Below, one piece after another: positions 55,662 to 63,075 of a stretch of 64,000 nucleotides of DNA. Numbering within the stretch: position 1 is the stretch's first letter; each line of letters starts with the position of its first letter. Both the position numbers and the translations under genes were made by a program. Under the pieces are notes generated by a model. The model was not told where the DNA came from. It worked only from the letters and a program-made list of their open reading frames with translations, and did no database searches. Source of the DNA: Nocardioides nematodiphilus (GTDB taxonomy: Bacteria > Actinomycetota > Actinomycetes > Propionibacteriales > Nocardioidaceae); NCBI RefSeq assembly GCF_020216525.1, contig NZ_JAIWOY010000013.1, forward strand, positions 1 through 64,000. The letters run 5' to 3'.

Positions 55662-58600
55662 GCAGCGTGACCCGGGAGATCCGTACGCCCGAGGACCTGC
55701 AGGCCGTGATGGGGGAGAAGCACCCCGCCTCCCCGGAGCAGTGGGCCGCCATCACCGCGCCCCTCGAGCCGGTCGTGGTCATCGCCGGCGCCGGCTCCGG
55801 CAAGACCACACTCATGGCCGCGCGCGTCGTCTACCTGGTCGTCACCGGCCAGGTCCGACCCGACGAGGTCCTCGGCCTGACCTTCACCACCAAGGCGACC
55901 GCCCAGCTGCGCGCCAAGATCCGCCAGGCCCTCGACAACGCCGGTGTCCTCGTCGAGGACGAGGAGGGCGAGGTCCTCGAGCCGACGGTGGCCACGTACA
56001 ACGCCTACGCCGCCGGCCTGCTCAACGACCACGGCCTGCGGATCGGGCACGAGCCCGACACCCGCGTCATCACCGACGCCGCCCGCTATCAGCTCGGGGC
56101 ACGGGCCATCGACCGCCACACCGGCGAGGTCCGGCTGCTTTCCGATCACCCGCCGACGGTGATCCAGTGGCTGCTCGCCCTCGACAGCTCCCTCAACGAG
56201 CACCTGCGGGTGCCGGCCGACGTCCGCGAGCACGACGCCGACGTCCGCGCCGGGTTCGAGCGGGCGCTCGCCGAGGAGGAGGCGGGCAAGGCCCGCAAGA
56301 CGTGGCTCGAGCCGGTCGCGAAGGCCCTGGACGCGATCGAGCGCCGCGAGGAGCTGCTCCAGCTCGTCGAGACCTACCGCCGGGTGAAGTCGGACCTGCG
56401 ACTGATGGACTTCTCCGACCAGATCGCGCTCGCGGCGCGGCTGGCCGCCGAGCAGCCGGAGGTCGGCGCGGCGGAGCGGGAGCGCTTCAAGGTCGTCATG
56501 CTCGACGAGTACCAGGACACCTCCACCGCGCAGGCCATCATGCTGTCCCGGCTCTTCGGGGGCGGCCACGCGGTGATGGCGGTCGGCGATCCCAACCAGG
56601 CGATCTACGGCTGGCGCGGTGCCTCGGTCTCCAACATCCTGGGCTTCGCCCAGACCTTCCCCCGCCGCGACGGCGGATCGGTCGGCCTCTACCACCTCAC
56701 CGTCAACCGACGCTCGGGCAGCGAGATCCTGGCGGTCGCCAACCGCCTCGCCCAGCCGCTGTACGACGCCACGCCCGGCGTCCTGCCGCTGGTCGCCGAC
56801 CCGCGCAAGGGCGAGGGCCGGGTCACCGCCCGGGTCTTCGAGCGCCAGGACGACGAGCTCGCCTGGCTGGCCGAGGAGCTCAAGGCCGCCCATGCCGCTC
56901 TCGACGGCGAGGCGCCGTGGGCTCGGCTGGCGGTCCTGACCCGTGATAACGCGTCGGCCGAGCGGGTCTTCGACGTGCTGACCTCGGCCGAGATCCCGGT
57001 CGAGATCGTCGGGCTCGCGGGCCTGCTGCGTCTGCCCGAGGTCGCCGAGATCGTCGCCGTCCTGCATCTGCTCCACGACGTCACCGCCAACGCCGCGCTG
57101 CTCACTCTGCTCAACGGGCCGCGCTGGGCGATCGGGCCGCGCGACCAGAAGCTCCTCGCCGCCCGCGCCCAGGAGCTGGCCGGCGGCCGGCGCAGCGCCG
57201 AGGCCGGCTCGATCGACGAGGCGATGGTGGCGATCGCCGACGGCGTCGACCCGGCCGAGCTGCCGGCCCTCGACGACGCCCTCGCGGACCCGGGGGACCC
57301 GGAGGACTGGGCCTACTCCACCGAGGCGCGCGAGCGGTTCGGTCTACTCGCGGCCGAGCTGCGACAGCTGCGCTCCCACGCCGGGGACCCGCTGCTCGAC
57401 GTGGTGCGCCGGGTCATCGACACCATCGGCACCGACGTCGAACTGGCCTCGGCGACCGGGCCGGCCGCGGCCACCCGCCGCGACAACGTCGACCTGTTCG
57501 TCAAGGCCGTGGCCGACTTCCAGGCCATCGACGGCGACGTCTCGATGGCCGCGCTGCTCTCCTACCTCACCGCCGAGGAGGAAGAGGGCAGCGGGCTCGA
57601 GCTGGCCACGCCGTCAGCCGCCGACTCGGTCAAGCTCCTGACGGTCCACCGCTCCAAGGGGCTCGAGTGGGCCGAGGTCTTCCTGGTCGGCGTGGGCGAG
57701 AGTGTCTTCCCGTCCAATCGCACCCGCCCGAGCTGGATCACCACCCCGGCGGTGCTGCCCTCGCAACTGCGGCGCGATGCCCACGACCTGCCCCACCTCC
57801 AGGGCTTCGACAAGCCCGCCATCGACGCGTACAAGGTCGCGGTCAAGGCCCACGAGGCGAGCGAGGAGCTGCGCCTGGGCTACGTCGCTTTCACGCGTGC
57901 TGAGGACCGGCTCTCGGTGACCAGCTACCTCTGGACCCCGCGCAAGACCCCGTTCGGCCCCTCGGCGTACCAGGAGAGCGTCCGGGCGCATCTCGAGGAG
58001 CGCGGCCAGGAGGTCGTCTGGCTGACCAAGCCGGACCCGAAGCAGATCCAGAACCCCTACCTCGCGGTCGACCCGTCGCGCCCCTGGCCGCCGAGTGGTC
58101 CGGCCGCCGAGGCGCAGCGCCGGATCGCGGCAGCCGCTCTGGTCGCCGCGGTCGACCCGTACGTCCTCGATGACGGGCTGGACATGCTGCAGACCGCCCG
58201 GGTGAGCGAGTGGGACGAGGAGATCGCGCGCCTCGTCGCCGAGGCCCGCGCGGAGAGTGCGGACAGCGTCCTGGTGCGCCGCCCGGACAGCCTGTCGGCC
58301 ACCTCCCTGGCCCGGCTGCGCGACGAGCCCGAGGAGTTCGCCCGCGAGCTCGCTCGGCCGATGCCGCGCCAGCCGTCGGCGGCGGCCCGGTTCGGCACCC
58401 GGTTCCACGCCTGGGTCGAGGCCCGCTTCGGTCAGCAGGATCTCTTCGACGTCGACGACCTGCCCGGTCGCGGCGACGTCGGGATCGAGGACGACGCCGA
58501 CCTCAAGGACGTCATCGCAGCCTTCGAGTCCGGGCCGTTCGCGACCCGGGTCCCGTACCGCGTGGAGGCGCCGTTCTCCCTAGTGCTCGCCGGCCAGGTC

Positions 58601-58873
58601 GTGCGCGGTCGCATCGACGCGGTCTACACCGACGCCGAGTCCGGAGAGGACGGGCGCTATCTGCTGGTCGACTGGAAGACGAGCCAGCGGGCGAGCGCGG
58701 ACCCGCTCCAGCTGGCCATCTACCGGGTGGCGTGGGCGGAGCTCATGGGCGTGCCCCCGACGCACGTCAGGGCGGCGTTCTTCTACGTCCGCACCGGGCA
58801 GCTGGTCGAGCCGCCGGATCTCCCGGGTCGGGAGGAGCTCCAGCGGATCATCGCCGCTAACGTGCAGCCGTGA
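55658..58873 (+). CDS. adnB: AdnB-like helicase-nuclease subunit
   Basis: The partner subunit (1071 aa). Walker A is IAGAGSGKTTL (Lys49); motif Ia TFTTKATAQL; Walker B VVMLDEYQDTSTAQ; motif III GDPNQAIYGWRGAS; motif V/VI VHRSKGLEW and GYVAFTRAEDRL. The C-terminal nuclease has the conserved His-containing opening ARFGTRFHAWVEARF and the catalytic RGRIDAVYTD, YLLVDWKTS. No four-Cys cluster is evident here, as expected for AdnB. ATG 55658 overlaps adnA; the stop overlaps nudC by 4 nt. Confidence 0.88.
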   Translation: MSSVTREIRTPEDLQAVMGEKHPASPEQWAAITAPLEPVVVIAGAGSGKTTLMAARVVYLVVTGQVRPDEVLGLTFTTKATAQLRAKIRQALDNAGVLVEDEEGEVLEPTVATYNAYAAGLLNDHGLRIGHEPDTRVITDAARYQLGARAIDRHTGEVRLLSDHPPTVIQWLLALDSSLNEHLRVPADVREHDADVRAGFERALAEEEAGKARKTWLEPVAKALDAIERREELLQLVETYRRVKSDLRLMDFSDQIALAARLAAEQPEVGAAERERFKVVMLDEYQDTSTAQAIMLSRLFGGGHAVMAVGDPNQAIYGWRGASVSNILGFAQTFPRRDGGSVGLYHLTVNRRSGSEILAVANRLAQPLYDATPGVLPLVADPRKGEGRVTARVFERQDDELAWLAEELKAAHAALDGEAPWARLAVLTRDNASAERVFDVLTSAEIPVEIVGLAGLLRLPEVAEIVAVLHLLHDVTANAALLTLLNGPRWAIGPRDQKLLAARAQELAGGRRSAEAGSIDEAMVAIADGVDPAELPALDDALADPGDPEDWAYSTEARERFGLLAAELRQLRSHAGDPLLDVVRRVIDTIGTDVELASATGPAAATRRDNVDLFVKAVADFQAIDGDVSMAALLSYLTAEEEEGSGLELATPSAADSVKLLTVHRSKGLEWAEVFLVGVGESVFPSNRTRPSWITTPAVLPSQLRRDAHDLPHLQGFDKPAIDAYKVAVKAHEASEELRLGYVAFTRAEDRLSVTSYLWTPRKTPFGPSAYQESVRAHLEERGQEVVWLTKPDPKQIQNPYLAVDPSRPWPPSGPAAEAQRRIAAAALVAAVDPYVLDDGLDMLQTARVSEWDEEIARLVAEARAESADSVLVRRPDSLSATSLARLRDEPEEFARELARPMPRQPSAAARFGTRFHAWVEARFGQQDLFDVDDLPGRGDVGIEDDADLKDVIAAFESGPFATRVPYRVEAPFSLVLAGQVVRGRIDAVYTDAESGEDGRYLLVDWKTSQRASADPLQLAIYRVAWAELMGVPPTHVRAAFFYVRTGQLVEPPDLPGREELQRIIAANVQP

Positions 58874-59760
58874 CCTACCTGCACGAGCGGCTCAGCAGCG
58901 GACGCTACGACCGGGCGGCCGCGCACCGCGCGGACACCGCGTGGATCGAGGAGCACTGGGCCGACCCGACCTCGCGGGTGGTCGTGCTCGCCGGTACGCG
59001 CATCCGGCCGGTCGACGGGGCGATCGAGTGGATCGCTCCGGAGGACGCCCCGGCCGGTGCCCGGATGATGCTCGGTGTCCGCGACGGCATCGCGTACTTC
59101 GCGGTGGTGACCACCGAGCTGGCCGCCACCGAGGCCCATCTGCCGCTGCGCTCGCTGCTGCTCACCCTCAGCGAGGAAGACGCGCCGCTGGTGCTGCACG
59201 CGGTCGGCCTGGCCGAGTGGATGAGTGCCACCCGGTTCTGTGCTCGCTGCGGCCTGCCGCTCGACCCCGCCAAGGAGGGGCACGAGCTCGTGTGCGGCCA
59301 CGGGCACACGACGTTCCCGCGCACCGACCCCGCGGTGATCATGCTGATCACCCACGGCGAGCCCGGGACGGACGAGGAGCAGTGCCTGCTCGGCAGGCAG
59401 AAGGCCTGGCCCGTCGGGCGCTTCAGCACCCTCGCCGGCTTCTGTGAGCCGGGGGAGTCCCTGGAGGACGCGGTGCGACGCGAGGTCTTCGAGGAGACCG
59501 GCGTCGTCGTCGACGAGGTGACCTACTTCGGCAACCAGCCGTGGCCGCTGCCGGCCAGCCTGATGCTCGGCTTCACCGGCCGCGCCACCAGCACCGAGAT
59601 CCATTGCGACGAGGACGAGATCGAGGACGCCCGCTGGCTCACCCGCGCCGAGCTGCGCGCCGGCGCGCAGAGCGGCGACCTGGTGCTCCCGGGCGGGGTC
59701 TCGATCAGCCGCTCGTTGATCGAGTCATGGCTCGGGGAGTCCCTGCCCGGCTCCTGGTGA
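58870..59760 (+). CDS. nudC: NADH pyrophosphatase NudC
   Basis: Nudix hydrolase (296 aa) that splits NAD(H) and can remove NAD caps from RNA. The zinc ribbon has CARCGLPL and a later CGHGH, where one Cys of the usual four may be replaced by His. The Nudix box is GFCEPGESLEDAVRREVFEE followed by TGV, and the SQPWPFPxS motif appears as NQPWPLPASLM. GTG 58870 overlaps adnB. The operon adnA-adnB-nudC keeps mycobacterial order. Confidence 0.94.
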   Translation: MTYLHERLSSGRYDRAAAHRADTAWIEEHWADPTSRVVVLAGTRIRPVDGAIEWIAPEDAPAGARMMLGVRDGIAYFAVVTTELAATEAHLPLRSLLLTLSEEDAPLVLHAVGLAEWMSATRFCARCGLPLDPAKEGHELVCGHGHTTFPRTDPAVIMLITHGEPGTDEEQCLLGRQKAWPVGRFSTLAGFCEPGESLEDAVRREVFEETGVVVDEVTYFGNQPWPLPASLMLGFTGRATSTEIHCDEDEIEDARWLTRAELRAGAQSGDLVLPGGVSISRSLIESWLGESLPGSW

Positions 59761-59828
59761 TCCCGACGATCCGCCGGGTCGGGCCTGGTGCTCGAGCCAC
59801 GGCCGTCCGCGTCGTCGACGTGAGGCGA

Positions 59829-59987
59829 TCAGGCGGTGTGGGCCTTGTGGTGCTTGTGCTTCTTCGTGTGCTTGACCGGTGCCTTGGTGGGCGCGGTGAT
59901 GGGCTTCGCCGGCGTGACGACCGACTTCGGGTCGAGCACGCTCAGGTCGTACGCGGCGATCCTCCCGCCGAGCTGCGCATCTTCGGC
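59829..59987 (-). pseudogene. C-terminal remnant of a His/Lys-tailed protein
   Basis: An open 52-codon stretch on the minus strand encodes LGGRIAAYDLSVLDPKSV, a Thr/Pro/Lys linker and the tail KHTKKHKHHKAHTA before a TGA at 59829-59831. Upstream it stops at an in-frame TAG (59988-59990) inside the AT-rich palindrome, so no proper start is available. It looks like the 3' end of a secreted or wall-associated protein gene whose front was lost. Confidence 0.5.
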
Positions 59988-59988
59988 C

Positions 59989-60032
59989 TAAGGGATTATG
60001 TAGTTGAGTAAATTACCTCACTTACATCCTTA
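59989..60032. other. AT-rich imperfect palindrome beside the gene remnant
   Basis: A short block of low GC in a high-GC region. Nested arms can be drawn: TAAGG (59989-59993) with CCTTA (60028-60032), ATGTA (59998-60002) with TACAT (60023-60027), and GAGTAA (60006-60011) with TTACCTC (60013-60019, one bulge). It marks the break-point of the truncated gene, so it could be a scar of insertion or an attachment-like site. The remaining 59761-60076 gap holds no further gene. Confidence 0.5.
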
Positions 60033-60076
60033 AATCGAGACGCCGGGCCGCTGACCCGAGCGCCTCATGGCTCGCC

Positions 60077-60328
60077 TCAGGCGAGCGAGGCGAGCTTCTC
60101 CTTGACCGCCATCAGCGACGGGTTGGTCGCGGAGGTGCCGTCGGCGAAGACCAGCGTCGGCACGGTCTGGTTGCCGTTGTTGACCGACTCGACGATCTGG
60201 GCTGCCTCAGGGACCTGCTCGATGTCCACGATCTCGTACGTGATGCCCTCACGGTCCAGCTGGCCCTTCAGTCGCTGGCAGTAGCCACACCACGGGGTCG
60301 TGTACATCGTGAACGTCTCGGCAGCCAT
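60077..60328 (-). CDS. mrx1: Mycoredoxin
   Basis: An 83-aa glutaredoxin-fold protein that reduces mycothiol mixed disulfides. The active site is the redox pair in TPWCGYCQRLK, followed by the cis-Pro loop QTVPTLVF and the ending DGTSATNPSL. The position after nudC corresponds to Rv3198A in M. tuberculosis. In actinobacteria it works with mycothiol in the cytoplasm. A small hairpin (GCTCGCC/GGCGAGC, 60070-60086) spans its stop codon. Confidence 0.92.
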   Translation of the reverse strand: MAAETFTMYTTPWCGYCQRLKGQLDREGITYEIVDIEQVPEAAQIVESVNNGNQTVPTLVFADGTSATNPSLMAVKEKLASLA

Positions 60329-60395
60329 CAGGCGGTTCTCGCTTCCAGTTCGGGGATCACGCTTCTATAAGAACCTATCCGCAGATCGAGTTGTT

Positions 60396-60458
60396 CCCGT
60401 CGTTCACCGAGCGTTCCACTGTGCGCCCCTGCCGGGTGGATCGACCGCTCCCTAGGTT
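60396..60458 (+). promoter_or_regulatory. PHO-box-like direct repeats and -10 before the ABC exporter
   Basis: Three consecutive 11-bp units start with GTTCACC (60402-60412), GTTCCAC (60413-60423) and CGCCCCT (60424-60434), resembling the GTTCACC-type PhoP direct repeats of Streptomyces. A -10-like TAGGTT follows at 60453-60458. The same elements recur at identical spacing upstream of the YncE/phosphatase gene (62944-63006). The ABC gene starts at 60519. Confidence 0.6.
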
Positions 60459-60518
60459 CTTCGGTGGAACGCGGACGTCTCGGGGACGGCTGCGCGGGGC
60501 GTCCTGGAGGCAGCAGCC

Positions 60519-61475
60519 ATGCAAGACCGCGCGATTCGGGCACGCGGCATCACCAAGAGCTTCGGCGAGGTGGTCGCACTCGACGGGGTCGATCTCGACA
60601 TCCCCACGGGCACGGTGCACGGCCTGGTCGGTCCCAACGGTGCCGGGAAGACCACCCTGCTAGGCATGCTCCTCGGCCTCTCGTCACCCGATCGCGGCGA
60701 GCTCGAGATCCTGGGCTGCCCGGTGCGCCAGGATCTCGCGGTGCCCGACGGCGTCGCCGGCTTCGTCGACGGCCCCGGTCTGTATCCGGCGCTCACCGCC
60801 CGCAAGAACCTCCGAGCCGTGGCCGCCCTGCGCGGCTACCCCGCCTGGAGCGTCGAGGACGCGCTCGGCCGCGTCGGCCTGAGCGACGTCGCCGACGACG
60901 CCGTTCGGGGCTTCTCCCTCGGCATGCGTCAGCGCCTCGGTCTCGCCGCGGCCCTGCTGGGCGACCCCCGTCTGCTGGTGCTCGACGAGCCGTCCAACGG
61001 ACTCGACCCGGCCGGCAAGCGACAGGTCCACGGCACGATCGCCGACCTGGCCGCGCAGGGCACCGCGGTCATCCTCTCCAGCCACCGGATGGACGACGTC
61101 GGCGCGCTGTGCAGTGAGGTCACCCTGCTCGCGACCGGCCGGGTGGTCTTCTCGGGCCCGCTCAGCAAGCTCGCCGCCGAGAGCGGCGACCTCGACTATC
61201 GGCTTCTCACCTCCGATCCGACCCACGCCCGCTCGGTCGCCTCCGCGGCTGAGGAGATCGCGCTTCTCGACGGCGCGACGGACGACGACGCGTTCGTCGT
61301 ACGCGGTGCCGTTCCCGCGATGGACCGACTCGGTGCCGAGCTCGTGCGCGCCGGGATCGCGCTGCGTGAGCTCGCCCCCGTCACGCCGCCCCTCGAGGCG
61401 GCCTTCCTCGCCCTCACCGGCGACACTCCCAGCGAGACTCCCAGCGAGACTCCCAGCGACGAGGACGCCCGATGA
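60519..61475 (+). CDS. ABC exporter ATPase
   Basis: A 318-aa ATP-binding subunit of an ABC-2-type exporter. Walker A is GPNGAGKTTLLG, signature FSLGMRQRLGLA, Walker B RLLVLDEPSNGLDPAGK and the switch His in ILSSHRMDDV. A C-terminal extension of about 85 residues follows, ending in three near-identical TPSE units. The group is the CcmA/drug-type exporters; substrate unknown. ATG 60519 follows GGAGGCAG. The stop overlaps the permease start by 4 nt. Confidence 0.92.
   Translation: MQDRAIRARGITKSFGEVVALDGVDLDIPTGTVHGLVGPNGAGKTTLLGMLLGLSSPDRGELEILGCPVRQDLAVPDGVAGFVDGPGLYPALTARKNLRAVAALRGYPAWSVEDALGRVGLSDVADDAVRGFSLGMRQRLGLAAALLGDPRLLVLDEPSNGLDPAGKRQVHGTIADLAAQGTAVILSSHRMDDVGALCSEVTLLATGRVVFSGPLSKLAAESGDLDYRLLTSDPTHARSVASAAEEIALLDGATDDDAFVVRGAVPAMDRLGAELVRAGIALRELAPVTPPLEAAFLALTGDTPSETPSETPSDEDAR
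61431..61466. repeat. 12-bp tandem repeat coding TPSE
   Basis: Three copies of a 12-bp unit (ACTCCCAGCGAG type) at the 3' end of the exporter ATPase gene encode TPSE, TPSE and TPSD. The tract could vary in copy number. Confidence 0.85.
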
Positions 61476-62878
61476 GCGCACCCGCCCCCGCGCGGCCAAC
61501 CACCTCGGGCGCCGCGCCGCTGCCCGCCTCGTTCGCCCGTACGCTGCGCTTCGAGCTGGTCAAGCTGATCGCCCAGTGGCGCATCCGGGTGATCCTGCTG
61601 TGCTGCCTGCTCGCCCCCGGCGTCTTCGTCGCGGCGACCGGCCAGCAGACCTCGCTGCCCGCGGACACGGTCTTCGGTCGCTGGATGGCGCTGAGTGGAT
61701 GGGCGGGGCCACTGGTCGTGCTCGCCTTCGCCGGCGTCTGGGCGCTGCCGCTGCTGACCTCGCTCGTCGCGGGCGACGTCTTCGCGATCGAGGACCGGCT
61801 CGGCACCTGGCGGCACCTGGTCGTCACGGTCCGCTCGCCGCGCCGGATCTTCGCGGCCAAGGCACTCGCCAGTCTGATCGTCGTCCTCACCCTGATGATC
61901 GCGATCGCCCTGTCGGCGACGCTCGGCGGCCTGCTCGGCGTCGGCAGCCACCCGCTCGTGGGTCTCGACGGCCACATGTTCGGCGCGGGCGACGTCGCCG
62001 GGCGGGTCCTCCTGGCCTGGCTCGTGGTGGTCCTGCCGACGCTCGCCTACGCCGCGATCGGCCTGCTCGGCTCGGTGACCATGGGCCGCTCGCCGATCGG
62101 CCTGCTGCTCCCGGCGCTGCTCGCGCTGCTGGTGCAGGTGGTGCAGATGCTGCCGTTGCCCGCGGTCGTACGCCTCGCGCTGCCGAGCAACACCTTCCTC
62201 GCCTGGCGTGGCCTGTTCACCAGTCCCGCACAGACCGGCCCGATCGTGGTCGGGCTCGTGGTGAGCCTGGCGTGGGTGGTGCTGGCGACGGCGCTCGCGT
62301 ACCGGCTCTTCGTCCGCCGCGACTTCACCGACCTGACCAACGACGGCTCGGCGCGCCGGATCGCCGTCGGCGGCCTGCTGCCGCTCGCGGCGCTCACCGC
62401 CGTCTCCGTCGCCGCGGTCGCGGTCCTCACGCCGGTCACCGGCTCCGGCATCACCCGGGCCACGCTGCAGGACTCGCTCTCCACGTCCTTCAGCCGTCTG
62501 TACGTGCTCCAGACCGCGCAGCTGCACCGACCCGCCGTGACCGAGGCCGCGATGCAGACCGCGTCGACGTGCACCAAGGGGGGCCTCGCCGCCACCAGCA
62601 CCACCAGCACCACCAGCGCCGCCGACGCCGCGGACCCGACCCAGACCGGCCCCGGCAACGACTGGCGCTGCATCGTCTCCTGGCACACCCCCGGCACGAC
62701 CTTCGTCGGCCAGGCCACCTTCCAGCTCGACGTCACCCCGGACGGCCGTTACGTCGCCGACGGCGACGGGCCCAAGGAGGTCAACGGATCGTTCCCGATC
62801 CACACCGCCCAGGGGGACGCGCCGAACCCGCTCTGGCAGTTCGACGGCCTCGTCGACCTGCTCGCTCCTCACCGGTAG
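61472..62878 (+). CDS. ABC-2 type exporter permease
   Basis: A 468-aa membrane subunit. Hydrophobic segments include IRVILLCCLLAPGVFVA, WAGPLVVLAFAGVWALPLL, IVVLTLMIAIALSATLGGLL, VLLAWLVVVLPTLAYAAIGLL, GLLLPALLALLVQVVQ and VVGLVVSLAWVVLATALA, with a last helix near LLPLAALTAVSVAAVAVL. The C-terminal ~150 residues lie outside the membrane and contain a Ser/Thr/Ala linker (TSTTSTTSAADAADPTQ), then a hydrophilic region ending LWQFDGLVDLLAPH. Such a large extracytoplasmic tail is not usual for ABC-2 permeases. ATGA overlap with the ATPase. Confidence 0.88.
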   Translation: MSAPAPARPTTSGAAPLPASFARTLRFELVKLIAQWRIRVILLCCLLAPGVFVAATGQQTSLPADTVFGRWMALSGWAGPLVVLAFAGVWALPLLTSLVAGDVFAIEDRLGTWRHLVVTVRSPRRIFAAKALASLIVVLTLMIAIALSATLGGLLGVGSHPLVGLDGHMFGAGDVAGRVLLAWLVVVLPTLAYAAIGLLGSVTMGRSPIGLLLPALLALLVQVVQMLPLPAVVRLALPSNTFLAWRGLFTSPAQTGPIVVGLVVSLAWVVLATALAYRLFVRRDFTDLTNDGSARRIAVGGLLPLAALTAVSVAAVAVLTPVTGSGITRATLQDSLSTSFSRLYVLQTAQLHRPAVTEAAMQTASTCTKGGLAATSTTSTTSAADAADPTQTGPGNDWRCIVSWHTPGTTFVGQATFQLDVTPDGRYVADGDGPKEVNGSFPIHTAQGDAPNPLWQFDGLVDLLAPHR

Positions 62879-62892
62879 AACTCGCCTGAGGC

Positions 62893-62930
62893 GGGCCGTG
62901 ACCGGGGCCCATCGGCCCCGGTCACGGCCC
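62893..62930. terminator. Terminator after the ABC exporter
   Basis: Perfect 17-bp stem GGGCCGTGACCGGGGCC (62893-62909) with GGCCCCGGTCACGGCCC (62914-62930), CATC loop, 15 nt after the permease stop. Confidence 0.93.
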
Positions 62931-62943
62931 GTCGCCGTTCCTG

Positions 62944-63006
62944 CCCGTCGTTCACCGATCGTTCGGCCTCTCGCCCCTGCCCCGTCCACCCGCGCCTCAA
63001 TACGTT
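62944..63006 (+). promoter_or_regulatory. PHO-box-like direct repeats and -10 before the YncE/phosphatase gene
   Basis: The counterpart of 60396-60458. CCCGTCGTTCACCGA is shared with the first site (62944-62958), then units GTTCACC (62950-62960), GTTCGGC (62961-62971) and CGCCCCT (62972-62982), and a -10-like TACGTT (63001-63006). Offsets between the shared elements (28 and 57 nt) are the same in both promoters. The gene starts at 63076. Confidence 0.6.
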
Positions 63007-63075
63007 CCTCGCGGGCGTCTCGGCCGACGGAGCCGTGACGCCGCTCTTCGGGCAAGGCAGGAAAGGGACACGTCT

